64,000 bases of DNA from Candidatus Poribacteria bacterium (GTDB lineage Bacteria; Poribacteria; WGA-4E; WGA-3G): contig JAGFCB010000044.1 of the NCBI GenBank assembly GCA_022394775.1, positions 16,214-80,213 of the forward strand. The letters run 5' to 3'. Below the pieces are notes generated by a model. The model saw only the letters and a list, made by a program, of their open reading frames with translations, searched no databases and was not told the origin of the DNA. Numbering within the stretch: position 1 is the first letter of the stretch; each line of letters opens with the position of its first letter. Shown piece after piece: positions 52,196 to 60,616 of the stretch. The translations under genes and the position numbers were made by a program.

Positions 52196-52224
52196 TTGAT
52201 TTTTCTTATCGGATGTGTTAATAT
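52196..52224 (+). promoter_or_regulatory. Promoter of the LamG protein gene
   Basis: TTGATT (52196-52201), 17 bases, TAATAT (52219-52224). Leader of about 55 nt with AAGGAG before the ATG. Confidence 0.5.
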
Positions 52225-52285
52225 TTAATCAACTTGAACGAATCCCTTGAACCTCAAAGACAAACTACTTTAAGGAGCAATTCCA

Positions 52286-53035
52286 ATGAAATTCTTTACA
52301 TTAATTTTGGCAGTCACCTTTTTACTGATGAGTGCCACTTTAGGGATTACCGGTGAAGACCCAGATTTAGTGGCGTACTTCCCGTTTGATGGCAACTCAG
52401 AAGACGCAACTGGAAACGATAACCACGGCGAAATCACAGGTGGATCCAAGTGGGTTAAAGGCAAATTTGGAGACGCACTCGAACTGGACGCTGCTGCTTA
52501 TGTTGAGCTGCAAGTCTCTGACTCTCTCCACGGGGACATTTTCAAAGCAGACCCGTTTACAATTTCTGCTTGGATTAATCCAAATTTTGAAGGCACCACG
52601 TGGGAACATATCTGGCGGAGTCTGCCGGGGGCTTCTGGACACAACACCTTCTTCCTCAATAAAGACCAAGGACTTCTCTCTTGGCGTGGGCAGGTCGGTG
52701 GCTGGACAGTCCTATGTCAGACAGATGGTGGGATCGTCGAAGCAGATAAGTGGCTGCACGTAGCCGTCACAGGGGACGGCGATAAATTCAGGATTTACGC
52801 CGATGGTGAGATGGTTGCCGAGACCGATTTCCAAGAAACCCGTGGTGAGAACGTTACTTACCGTATTGGTGGTTCCGGTGGCGAAACGTTTGCCGGTTTA
52901 ATGGACGATTACGCAGTCTTCATCCGTGCATTAGACGAAGACGAGATTAATTTGATAATGGAAGGCGTTGAGACGTTCCTACCGGTTGAACCACGCGGTA
53001 AACTCGCAACACAATGGGCAGACCTCAAACGTTAA
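52286..53035 (+). CDS. Secreted LamG/concanavalin-like protein with the shared C-terminal tail
   Basis: 249 residues: signal peptide (LILAVTFLLMSATLGITG), then a LamG-type lectin domain recognised by LVAYFPFDGNSEDATGN, GKFGDALELD, FTISAWINP, WLHVAVTGDGDKFRIYADG and GLMDDYAVFIRALDEDEI. The protein ends with VEPRGKLATQWADLK and one Arg, the same tail as the proteins at 35155, 37273 and 38003. Likely glycan or surface binding outside the cytoplasm. TAAGGAG precedes the ATG. Confidence 0.85.
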   Translation: MKFFTLILAVTFLLMSATLGITGEDPDLVAYFPFDGNSEDATGNDNHGEITGGSKWVKGKFGDALELDAAAYVELQVSDSLHGDIFKADPFTISAWINPNFEGTTWEHIWRSLPGASGHNTFFLNKDQGLLSWRGQVGGWTVLCQTDGGIVEADKWLHVAVTGDGDKFRIYADGEMVAETDFQETRGENVTYRIGGSGGETFAGLMDDYAVFIRALDEDEINLIMEGVETFLPVEPRGKLATQWADLKR

Positions 53036-53044
53036 TCTACGGTA

Positions 53045-53065
53045 GGCGGGGTTTGCAACCCCGCC
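53045..53065. repeat. Solo palindromic GC hairpin
   Basis: GGCGGGGTT and AACCCCGCC around TGC. Same core as 1941-1963 and the family A MITE centres, without the MITE ends. It lies between the LamG gene and hsdM and may end the LamG transcript. Confidence 0.6.
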
Positions 53066-53098
53066 AACTGAAAACTATTCCGCAAAGGAACCTAAGCA

Positions 53099-54733
53099 TT
53101 GCGAAAAAAGAAAGCCGAAACAGACCCAACCCAAACTACACTCCCCTTTCCATCCGCAGACGAAGAACATTTGGATATATCCACCCTCGAAACATGGCTA
53201 TTGGATGCTGCAAACACGATTCGAGGTGCAAGCGACGCACCCAAGTTCAAGGATTTCATCTTACCCCTCATCTTCTACAAACGCCTCTCCGATGTGTTTG
53301 ATGATGAATTCGCCAAACAGATAGAAGAATTCGGTGATGAAGCATTTGCCCGGGAAATTGTTGAAGCAGACCATGAAGATGCTCTCAAATCTGGACGTAA
53401 TCCGATTGTCCGCTTTTATATCCCACAGAAGTATAGTTGGGAGGCACTCCGCAACCACGCCGCCGATGGGCATTTGGGAGAGTTTGTCACCGAGGCGATG
53501 CGCGAGGTCGCACAGCTGAACCCGCTCTTGCAAGGTGTCCTTGACGTGAAAGACTTCAACGAAAGTCAGAGCGGACAACGAACACTTGATGAGGAACGGC
53601 TGGAGGCACTAATTGAAGTGTTAAGTCGGCACCGTCTTGGGCTGCAGGACGCGGAGCCGGACATCCTCGGACGTGCCTACGAATACTTATTGCGAAAGTT
53701 TGCCGAAGGACAGGGACAGAGCGCGGGCGAGTTCTACACACCGAAAGAGGTCGGATGGTTGATGGCGCGTCTCATTAACCCGGAACCCTACAAAACGATC
53801 TACGACCCTGCCTGTGGTTCAGGCGGTTTGCTCATCAAACCGCGCCTGCTGTTCGCACAGACGCATCCGGACGAAAAGAGCCAAGCACCCCAAATCTACG
53901 GACAGGAACTCACACCCACGACCTATGCCATGGCGAAGATGAACGCTTTTCTGCACGATTTTATCGGAGCGGATATTCAGATAGGCGATACCTTCCGCAA
54001 TCCGCGTTTTACCGAGAATAGTTCATCGCTCCAACGGTTTGATTATGTGGTCGCGAATCCGATGTGGAATCAGAAGGAGTATGACGACGCTTTTTACGAG
54101 AACGATAATTGGAACCGTTTTTCGGATGGCATCGCACCGAGTTCTTCTGCGGATTGGGGATGGGTGCAGCATATACTCGCCTCTTTAAAGGAGGATGGGC
54201 GCGCAGCGATTGTGCTGGATACGGGTGCAGTCTCTCGCGGTTCCGGAAGTAAACACACCGATCGGGAACGCGATATCCGCAAAAAATTTGTTGAGGAAGA
54301 CCTGATTGAAGGGGTAGTCCTTCTGCCCGAAAACCTGTTTTACAACACAACGGCACCGGGGATTATTTTACTGCTGAACCGGAACAAACCAGAGGAACGT
54401 AAAGCGCAGATACTGCTTATCAACCTTTCCCAGTATTTTGAAAAGGGAAAACCGAAAAATATCCTCACCGATGAAGGGATTGATGCCGCTACAGAGGTCT
54501 ATCAGGCATGGGAATCTCGCGAGAAATTGAGTAGCGTTATCACACTTGAAGATGTCCAGAAAACCGATTACAACCTGAGTCCTTCCCAGTTTGTAGACGT
54601 AGGCGACAAGGTAGAACACCGTCCCGTGAATGAAATCCTTGCAGACTTAACCGAGGTACGCATCGCCCGCGAAAGGGTGGATAAGGCGTTGGATGAAGTG
54701 TTGGCACGGCTTGGATTGAATGAAAAGCGTTAA
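53099..54733 (+). CDS. hsdM: Type I restriction-modification methyltransferase subunit HsdM
   Basis: N6-adenine methyltransferase subunit of a type I R-M complex (M2S methylates, R2M2S cuts). N-terminal helical domain to ~160; ARGEFYTP-like GEFYTP at 210-215; SAM-binding DPACGSGG at 236-243; catalytic motif N320-P-M-W323, a variant of NPPF/Y; C-terminal coiled part to 544. Starts at TTG 53099, with AAGGA 10 nt upstream; no better ATG. First gene of an island spread to 63778, but separated from hsdS by two accessory genes. Confidence 0.93.
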   Translation: MRKKKAETDPTQTTLPFPSADEEHLDISTLETWLLDAANTIRGASDAPKFKDFILPLIFYKRLSDVFDDEFAKQIEEFGDEAFAREIVEADHEDALKSGRNPIVRFYIPQKYSWEALRNHAADGHLGEFVTEAMREVAQLNPLLQGVLDVKDFNESQSGQRTLDEERLEALIEVLSRHRLGLQDAEPDILGRAYEYLLRKFAEGQGQSAGEFYTPKEVGWLMARLINPEPYKTIYDPACGSGGLLIKPRLLFAQTHPDEKSQAPQIYGQELTPTTYAMAKMNAFLHDFIGADIQIGDTFRNPRFTENSSSLQRFDYVVANPMWNQKEYDDAFYENDNWNRFSDGIAPSSSADWGWVQHILASLKEDGRAAIVLDTGAVSRGSGSKHTDRERDIRKKFVEEDLIEGVVLLPENLFYNTTAPGIILLLNRNKPEERKAQILLINLSQYFEKGKPKNILTDEGIDAATEVYQAWESREKLSSVITLEDVQKTDYNLSPSQFVDVGDKVEHRPVNEILADLTEVRIARERVDKALDEVLARLGLNEKR

Positions 54734-54891
54734 GAGCTCAGAATGGTACGAGCGGTTTCAGAGGCATTCAATTTTCAAATTGTCTGAATCACGGATTACG
54801 CGGGTTTTCACGTTTGGGTTCGTCAAAACCTTAAGGTAATTTGGCGGTTTTCCGAAGAATTAAATGGCACTGATGTGCGGTTCCCTAAATC

Positions 54892-54920
54892 TTGATTTAA
54901 CAGCATAAATGTGCTATAAT
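54892..54920 (+). promoter_or_regulatory. Promoter of the accessory antitoxin/toxin pair
   Basis: TTGATT (54892-54897), 17 bases, TATAAT (54915-54920). It shows that the genes at 54971 and 56410 have transcription separate from hsdM. Leader of about 45 nt, with AGGAGA before the ATG. Confidence 0.65.
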
Positions 54921-54970
54921 GATAATAGGAACTTATCAAAAAACAGACGTCTGACAGGAGATGAAAATCC

Positions 54971-56407
54971 ATGACAATACTCGATTTAGTCTTCACAGCA
55001 TATAACATTGTCGGCACTGGATTTTCTATTGCTGGTGGTATTGACCCCGCCATTAAAAGATATTACGAAACTACTGCAGAGGAACTTTTCAAAAAGTCTT
55101 TTGTTAAGGTAGTTAAACAATACGCGTCTGACTTTGCTGATCAAACTGACCCAAAAACAGTTGAAGTTGATTCTAATTTACTTGATAAAGTTATTACTTC
55201 ACTTAAAGACGATGATATAGTCCAACTCATACAACTAAATGGAAGTGAAAAAATCGCAAAAATCACAACACTTTTTCGGAATTGTATTATTGTCTCCAAC
55301 CATCAATTGCCCAATATGGATTTTGAACAAAGAATTCGTCCTATTATTGAGAGAGTGATTATTGATTTCTATGCACAACTCCCATTCAAACAGGAAGCAT
55401 TTAATCAGATTATACTCGGATTTATCGAAAATAACGCTAATGGTCAAGCGAACACACGTTCTATGCTAACGGACTTTAAAAATGAAATTGAACAGGTGCA
55501 GTTGGAAGTTAGTGAACGTTTAACTCAAGATATTCAAATCATCAAAGATGCCACCGAAGATATTAAGGACGAGAATAAAGAACTTAAGCAAACAACCGGT
55601 GGTAATAGTTTGGATAAATCGGGTTCCCTCATGGGTAACCCTGAATTAGGGATTAGGGGTCGTATTGGTAATTTTGATGCAGACCTACTATTGGAAGTTG
55701 CAAAACGTGCAAATTGGAAGCTCGCTGAGCCTTACAACAGTTATGTGCTTGCCTTGGGTGAAGAGCGAATGAATTTAAATTCGGCATTAGATGTGGCAGT
55801 TGATTTTCTTTTTAAACTTTGGGAGGAATCAATTTTATTCAGGCAAAAAGAATTCTTGACGTTGGGTTTATTAACTGGACTTACTTATGGACGGAATGCT
55901 GACACAGTATCGGGTAAACTTATATATCTAATTGAAAATAAGCATACGTTTTTTTTACCCGTTGAAAACAGTATTCTCAGACAAATCCGTAATTTTCAAC
56001 AGATCTATCCGCTTGAAGATAACTTTATGTTTTTAGCAGAACATGATATTCGTCTTAAAGGAACACGTGTAGGTATTGAGACTATCCTATATGAATATAT
56101 TCACAATAGCAAAATGCCAGTAGTCATCGCCAATCACTACTATTATTCACTCACAGTGGAACAGGTTTACGCAACGATCCTATATTATCTTCAAAATCAG
56201 GAAGAAGTTGGTGCATATTTAGATGATTATCTGGAATACTGCCGAAAGGCGCGAGAAGAGCAGGCGAAAAATCCGTCACCCGCTGTTGTTCGCTTGCGTG
56301 AACTTATATCAGAAAGGAACGCAAATTCTGATAATTCATATCCGCACATTCCAAAAAACGGATCAGCTAGCACAACACAATCTCCATTCAAAAATGAACA
56401 GGGATAA
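54971..56407 (+). CDS. Large protein with C-terminal DUF433-like antitoxin domain
   Basis: 478 residues, AT-rich relative to hsdM. Residues 1-~205 are helical: a glycine-containing hydrophobic start (YNIVGTGFSIAGGIDPAI) reminiscent of N-terminal helical domains of NACHT-type defence proteins, and a coiled coil at ~160-205. A middle domain of unknown type (~220-350). Residues ~354-425 resemble DUF433: DIRLKGTRVGIETILYEYIH, then SLTVEQVYATILYYLQNQ and VGAYLDDYL, a winged-helix antitoxin normally only ~75 residues long. The next gene, 2 nt away, is a DUF5615 PIN-like protein, the usual partner of DUF433. Both the N-terminal assignment and a defence role are inference. Confidence 0.6.
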   Translation: MTILDLVFTAYNIVGTGFSIAGGIDPAIKRYYETTAEELFKKSFVKVVKQYASDFADQTDPKTVEVDSNLLDKVITSLKDDDIVQLIQLNGSEKIAKITTLFRNCIIVSNHQLPNMDFEQRIRPIIERVIIDFYAQLPFKQEAFNQIILGFIENNANGQANTRSMLTDFKNEIEQVQLEVSERLTQDIQIIKDATEDIKDENKELKQTTGGNSLDKSGSLMGNPELGIRGRIGNFDADLLLEVAKRANWKLAEPYNSYVLALGEERMNLNSALDVAVDFLFKLWEESILFRQKEFLTLGLLTGLTYGRNADTVSGKLIYLIENKHTFFLPVENSILRQIRNFQQIYPLEDNFMFLAEHDIRLKGTRVGIETILYEYIHNSKMPVVIANHYYYSLTVEQVYATILYYLQNQEEVGAYLDDYLEYCRKAREEQAKNPSPAVVRLRELISERNANSDNSYPHIPKNGSASTTQSPFKNEQG

Positions 56408-56409
56408 AG

Positions 56410-56766
56410 ATGCGTCGGTTTCTGATAGACGAAAATATTTCTCCGAGATACCGTACGCAATTGCTTTACCATGAACCATCGCTGACGGTCTTGGCGGTTG
56501 GTGATGAAGGTGCTCCTCCGAAAAGCACGCCAGACCCAGAAATCTTAGAGTGGTGTGAAAAGAATCAATTTAACTTGATAACAAACAATCCGGAAAGTAT
56601 GCCGCAACACCTCTCTGACCATCTATCAGCAGGACACCATATGCCCGGCATTTTTACGATTAATCTCGCAGTGCCAATGGGATTGATTATTGATCAGTTG
56701 ATTCTCATCGCTGGTGCATCTGACGAAGGCGAACACATTGACCGGATTACTTACATCCCATTTTAA
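56410..56766 (+). CDS. DUF5615 PIN-like protein, probable toxin
   Basis: 118 residues, complete. RRFLIDENISPRY is the N-terminal acidic active-site strand of DUF5615, a PIN-like nuclease family; ILEWCEKNQFNLITNN and SMPQHLSDHLSAGHHMPGIF are the following conserved stretches. The third acidic position reads N-N rather than the D-x-D of classical PIN domains, so catalysis is uncertain. It starts 2 nt after the DUF433-type gene, the standard antitoxin-then-toxin order. Confidence 0.78.
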   Translation: MRRFLIDENISPRYRTQLLYHEPSLTVLAVGDEGAPPKSTPDPEILEWCEKNQFNLITNNPESMPQHLSDHLSAGHHMPGIFTINLAVPMGLIIDQLILIAGASDEGEHIDRITYIPF

Positions 56767-56863
56767 CAACGAACTCAAGTTAATGACATCATCCGACTCC
56801 GCTCAATTTGCTTCATTCGCGAAAAACTGGCACCGCATAAGTTGAATCAGTGAAAATGATGCT

Positions 56864-58120
56864 ATGAATAATATAAATTTACCAGAACATTGGAAAAAAG
56901 CCCAACTTAAAGAAATAGCCAGTTTAAGGCGTGAAAGTATCCAGCCAGAAGATGATCTATCCTTAAGTTATGTGGGGCTTGAACATATTGATTCGGGAGA
57001 AAGCCAACTGAAACGTTGGGGAGATGCTTCGGAGGTGAAAAGTACGAAAAGTCGTTTTTATCCTGATGATATTTTATATGGTAAATTGCGAGCCTATTTG
57101 GATAAGGTGGTCATCGCTGAAATGGAGGGAATTTGTTCTACTGATATTCTCGTTGTTACCGCAAACTCGAAAACGATTCCAAGGTTTTTAGTTTATCTTC
57201 TCCATACGCCTCTACTTATTCGTCGTGCTGTGACAACATCAACTGGGGTAAATCACCCAAGAACTTCGTGGAATTCTCTGGGAGAATTCACTTTCGCACT
57301 CCCGCCACTTCCTGAACAACGCGCCATCGCCCACGTCTTACAAACAATCCAAGAGGCAAAATTTACCCGCCAACGCGAGATCGCATTAGAACGTGAACGC
57401 AAAGCGGCGTTGATGGATCACCTCTTTTCACATGGCACGAAGGATGAACCCCGCAAGCAAACCGAAATCGGTGAGATTCCTGAGAGTTGGGAGGCGGTGA
57501 GGTTAGGGAACTACTGTTATAAACCGGATTACGGTTATACCGAAAGTGCAAATGATGCTCCAGTTGGACCAAAATTTTTGAGAATCACAGACATTCAAAA
57601 TGACGCAGTAAACTGGGAAAACGTTCCGTACTGTATTTATAGTGAAGCAGTTAAGGAAAAGTATCTGTTAAAAACTGGTGATATAGTGATTGCGCGAATT
57701 GGCGCAACGACTGGAAAGGCTTACATAATTGATGACTGCCCCGAAGCAATTTTCGCGTCTTATTTAATTCGAGTCAGAACAAAGGGCAACCTATTGCCTA
57801 CTTTTTTAGCCCAATACTTTCGGACAAACAACTATTGGAAACAGATAGATCAAAGTAAAGGTGGTAGACTCAAAGGCGGTGTAAATATTCCTATACTCAA
57901 TCACCTTGTGCTCCCATTTCCTTCTTTTTCTGAACAACAAGAAATTGCTGAAACTTTACAAGCCTGCGACACGAAAATCACTGCCCTTCAACAAGAAGAA
58001 CAACATCTCGACGAACTCTTCCACGCCATGCTTGACGAACTGATGACGGGGCAGCGGTCTGCTGTGCCGCTTATTAATTCAAGGAAAACAGAACCGACAA
58101 CTCAGTCTGAATATTCTTAA
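56864..58120 (+). CDS. hsdS: Type I restriction-modification specificity subunit HsdS
   Basis: Determines the DNA target of the HsdM/HsdR complex. Two target-recognition domains (about 1-145 and 200-350) alternate with conserved helical spacers: FALPPLPEQRAIAHVLQTIQ at ~150 and the repeated FPSFSEQQEIAETLQACDTK near 365, followed by a coiled coil ending LDELMTGQ. The internal repeat of PLPEQ / SFSEQ units is characteristic. 418 residues, complete. It begins 97 nt after the DUF5615 gene and is followed by a MITE. Confidence 0.92.
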   Translation: MNNINLPEHWKKAQLKEIASLRRESIQPEDDLSLSYVGLEHIDSGESQLKRWGDASEVKSTKSRFYPDDILYGKLRAYLDKVVIAEMEGICSTDILVVTANSKTIPRFLVYLLHTPLLIRRAVTTSTGVNHPRTSWNSLGEFTFALPPLPEQRAIAHVLQTIQEAKFTRQREIALERERKAALMDHLFSHGTKDEPRKQTEIGEIPESWEAVRLGNYCYKPDYGYTESANDAPVGPKFLRITDIQNDAVNWENVPYCIYSEAVKEKYLLKTGDIVIARIGATTGKAYIIDDCPEAIFASYLIRVRTKGNLLPTFLAQYFRTNNYWKQIDQSKGGRLKGGVNIPILNHLVLPFPSFSEQQEIAETLQACDTKITALQQEEQHLDELFHAMLDELMTGQRSAVPLINSRKTEPTTQSEYS

Positions 58121-58166
58121 TGTTGGAACGCATCATATTCCTGTCAAAACACAATTTCAAATGTTA

Positions 58167-58257
58167 CAGGACTTACGCATTTTCCCGTGATAACGAACAG
58201 CGGACGCACTGCTGGCGGGGTTTGAAACTCCGCCAGCGAGGGTGCTGCGTAAGTCCT
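58167..58257. mobile_element. Family A MITE, 91-bp form
   Basis: Ends AGGACTTACGCA (58168-58179) and TGCGTAAGTCCT (58246-58257). ATGTTA flanks it at 58161-58166 and 58258-58263. Central palindrome GCTGGCGGGG...CTCCGCCAGC. It is in the opposite orientation to the 5392 copy and matches its reverse complement for most of its length. It lies between hsdS and the lipoprotein gene. Confidence 0.82.
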
Positions 58258-58349
58258 ATGTTATAATTAGTGTGCTACCATCGGAAATTCGGACCACTCT
58301 CTAAAACCGTAGGCAGTACAAACCAAATCAAGCAAAAAGGAGTCTTACT

Positions 58350-59807
58350 ATGAGGGTTTACTACATAACTCTAATAGGACTTACGCATTTTCCTGTGATA
58401 ACGGACATCCGACGCACTGCCGGGTTTTTGCTTGGGTATTTCTGCAGGGTTTCAAACCCCGCCTGCAAACGGAGATGCGTAAGTCCTGTTCTAATTTTTG
58501 CTATAATTTCCATTCTATTTGGATGTGAGATAAATGAAGATCATTGGGATAATTTCATAGATAAACCAAAATCGTTAGGGTATGAAGTTTTAAGTATTGA
58601 AGCATCGGAAACGTGGATTAAAGAACATAGTGATGAGATAAGGCTTCCTAACAAAATTAAGTTTGGCAAACCACATCACTTGCAGGATTTCGGTTTTGCA
58701 CCTTATGGTATTATGATAGCAGTCGATAGAAATAATAGATACCGAGTTATTGCCAGGGAATGGCCTGAAGAAAAAACACTATTGAAAGTCGGTGATATAC
58801 TATTGCCGTTTCCACCTTTTATTTTCAGTAGAAAAACGTTTGATGGCACTACTGTTGACTGGAAAACCGAAATTGAAACTTACGTTTTTGAAGGAAAAGA
58901 AACAATTGTCCAGCCGTATTTAGAAGAAGTAGCAGAAACAGAGGTTCGTATTGAACCATCTGTTTATGAAGTTGTTGATCTTTATGATTTTAAATGTACC
59001 ACTTACATGTCTCCAAATGGTGCTACTATTTCATATAAAATAAGCGATCAGACCGATCATAGAAATCAATTCGGTTTCATTGTCACAAAAATCGATGGTA
59101 CTGTCTTTAAAAGACATCATAACCTGTCGCCTTGGCGTGAAACTGCTCAAGAAGATATACCGCCACGTAACGATATAGATGTTTCAATAATAGATCATGA
59201 ATGGAATTATTTTATAGCCAGAAAAAAGTTGTTAGGGTGTGAAGTGCTGAGTGCTGCAGCATCAAAGGCATGGATAGAAAAGTATAGAGACAAGATAAGT
59301 TATCCTACTTCTAAAAGTTATCCTATTCCTAATCCGATGATATTTGGAAAACCGCATTATATTCAGGATTTCGTTTTGGCACCTTATGGTATTATGATAG
59401 CAGTCGATAGAAATAATAGATACCGAGTTATTGCCAGGGAATGGCCTCCAAAGAAAACGCTTCTGAAGGTCGGTGACACGCTAACAATGTCTTTTATTTC
59501 GTATACGGATCCTGTTGAGTTTTCTGAGTTTTTTGATGGGTCTGATATATTAAACAAAACTCGCAATTTTGTTTTTCAAGCAGGAGAAACAATCTCACAC
59601 CTGGGAATTCCAGTGCCGAAGTTGCCATCAACGTTTCAAGAAGAAGTTATTGTAGATTATATGAGTCCCGATACATATACCCTTTATATGTCCCCAAATG
59701 GTGCCACGATTTCATATAATGTTTGGGGGGTTGTCACTAAAATCGAGGGAGCCGTCTTCCAAAGGGTCTTAGATCTAACGGAAATTGCAACATCACTTCT
59801 TGAATAG
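58350..59807 (+). CDS. Internally duplicated lipoprotein with a MITE inserted in its signal peptide
   Basis: 485 residues as it reads now. AAAAGGAG lies 7 nt before ATG 58350. Residues 1-9 (MRVYYITLI) are followed by 40 residues encoded by the MITE at 58376-58489 plus one target repeat, then FAIISILFGCEINEDHW. Removing these 120 nt restores MRVYYITLIFAIISILFGC, a normal lipoprotein signal with lipobox. The mature part contains two ~190-residue repeats (EVLSIEASETWIKEHSDEI / EVLSAAASKAWIEKYRDKI; DRNNRYRVIAREWP in both; TLYMSPNGATISY). The repeats share 69 identical bases (58698-58766 and 59379-59447). No family recognised. AT-rich. Export may now be lost, or translation may start elsewhere. 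Confidence 0.7.
   Translation: MRVYYITLIGLTHFPVITDIRRTAGFLLGYFCRVSNPACKRRCVSPVLIFAIISILFGCEINEDHWDNFIDKPKSLGYEVLSIEASETWIKEHSDEIRLPNKIKFGKPHHLQDFGFAPYGIMIAVDRNNRYRVIAREWPEEKTLLKVGDILLPFPPFIFSRKTFDGTTVDWKTEIETYVFEGKETIVQPYLEEVAETEVRIEPSVYEVVDLYDFKCTTYMSPNGATISYKISDQTDHRNQFGFIVTKIDGTVFKRHHNLSPWRETAQEDIPPRNDIDVSIIDHEWNYFIARKKLLGCEVLSAAASKAWIEKYRDKISYPTSKSYPIPNPMIFGKPHYIQDFVLAPYGIMIAVDRNNRYRVIAREWPPKKTLLKVGDTLTMSFISYTDPVEFSEFFDGSDILNKTRNFVFQAGETISHLGIPVPKLPSTFQEEVIVDYMSPDTYTLYMSPNGATISYNVWGVVTKIEGAVFQRVLDLTEIATSLLE
58376..58489. mobile_element. Family A MITE, 114-bp form, inserted in a coding sequence
   Basis: Ends AGGACTTACGCA (58376-58387) and TGCGTAAGTCCT (58476-58487). TCTAAT repeats exactly at 58370-58375 and 58490-58495. 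Element plus one repeat is 120 nt, a multiple of three, and has no stop in the gene's frame, so the host gene stays open. Confidence 0.85.
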
Positions 59808-60019
59808 CTTTTATTTTTCGTAACGTGAGTTTGCATAAGAATTTTAGACTCGCCTAAGCGGTGGCGTGTACTAAGAATGGACGCTATATTTATGGTGGGT
59901 TAATCTACGCCCTGTCTTAGGGAAAGTGACAGTTTCAGGTAAAATGGGCGAAGATGTTCCAAAAGCACACTCAGAAGCGTTCTGAAACAAGCAAATATTG
60001 AGCAATGAGGGATAAACGA

Positions 60020-60616
60020 ATGGATTATGTTGTAATTTATGAGAAAGGCGATAGCAGTTATGGTGCTTATGTGCCCGATCTCCCCGGTTGCGTCGCTATA
60101 GGTGAGACACTGGAAGAAGTCCAGACATTAATTGGTGAAGCTATCGAATTTCATATAGAAGGATTACAAGAAGACGGTGACGATGTTCCACAACCCTCTT
60201 TAAATATCCCTGTTCAGTATGATATTCCATATCTTGGCATACACAAAGTCGTCGAAAACTATGTATATAACGACGATCCTGCCCTCTTTTCATGTAAAGA
60301 CTCTGCAGGTCATCTTTACCTTGTTACTGTTAGTGAAAACGAGCAAGATAAAACATGGCTTCGTGTTGAAATTTCTAATGAGCGTTTTAATCTTGTCCGT
60401 TCTGGTGGAATAGACCTTCGGAATGCATTCACCGAAGCTGAAAATGGCTATTTATTCCGGATAAAAGTTCCTCACGATGCTCCAACACAATCTTCGCCAG
60501 AAGTCATCCATCCCAATGAAATCCCTGAGGATATGCTCCCGTTTCCAGGTGAACGCCTCGGGCTAAAAAACCGAAACTCTTTCACCGCACTGCAACTTGG
60601 ATACAGTTATGTCTGA
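60020..60616 (+). CDS. HicB-like antitoxin-fold protein with C-terminal DUF6575-like domain
   Basis: 198 residues from ATG 60020 (GAGGG 9 nt upstream; an in-frame ATG at 60005 is less well placed). Residues ~1-70 are a HicB-type fold: DYVVIYEKGDSSYGAYVPDLP, GCVAIGETLEEVQTLIGEAI, EFHIEGLQEDGDDVPQP. The remainder (LGIHKVVENYVYNDDPALFS, then WLRVEISNERFNLVRSGGID) resembles a DUF6575-type domain by memory. No HicA toxin gene lies next to it. It overlaps hsdR by 8 nt and so is translated with it, which suggests a link to restriction control. Confidence 0.7.
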   Translation: MDYVVIYEKGDSSYGAYVPDLPGCVAIGETLEEVQTLIGEAIEFHIEGLQEDGDDVPQPSLNIPVQYDIPYLGIHKVVENYVYNDDPALFSCKDSAGHLYLVTVSENEQDKTWLRVEISNERFNLVRSGGIDLRNAFTEAENGYLFRIKVPHDAPTQSSPEVIHPNEIPEDMLPFPGERLGLKNRNSFTALQLGYSYV

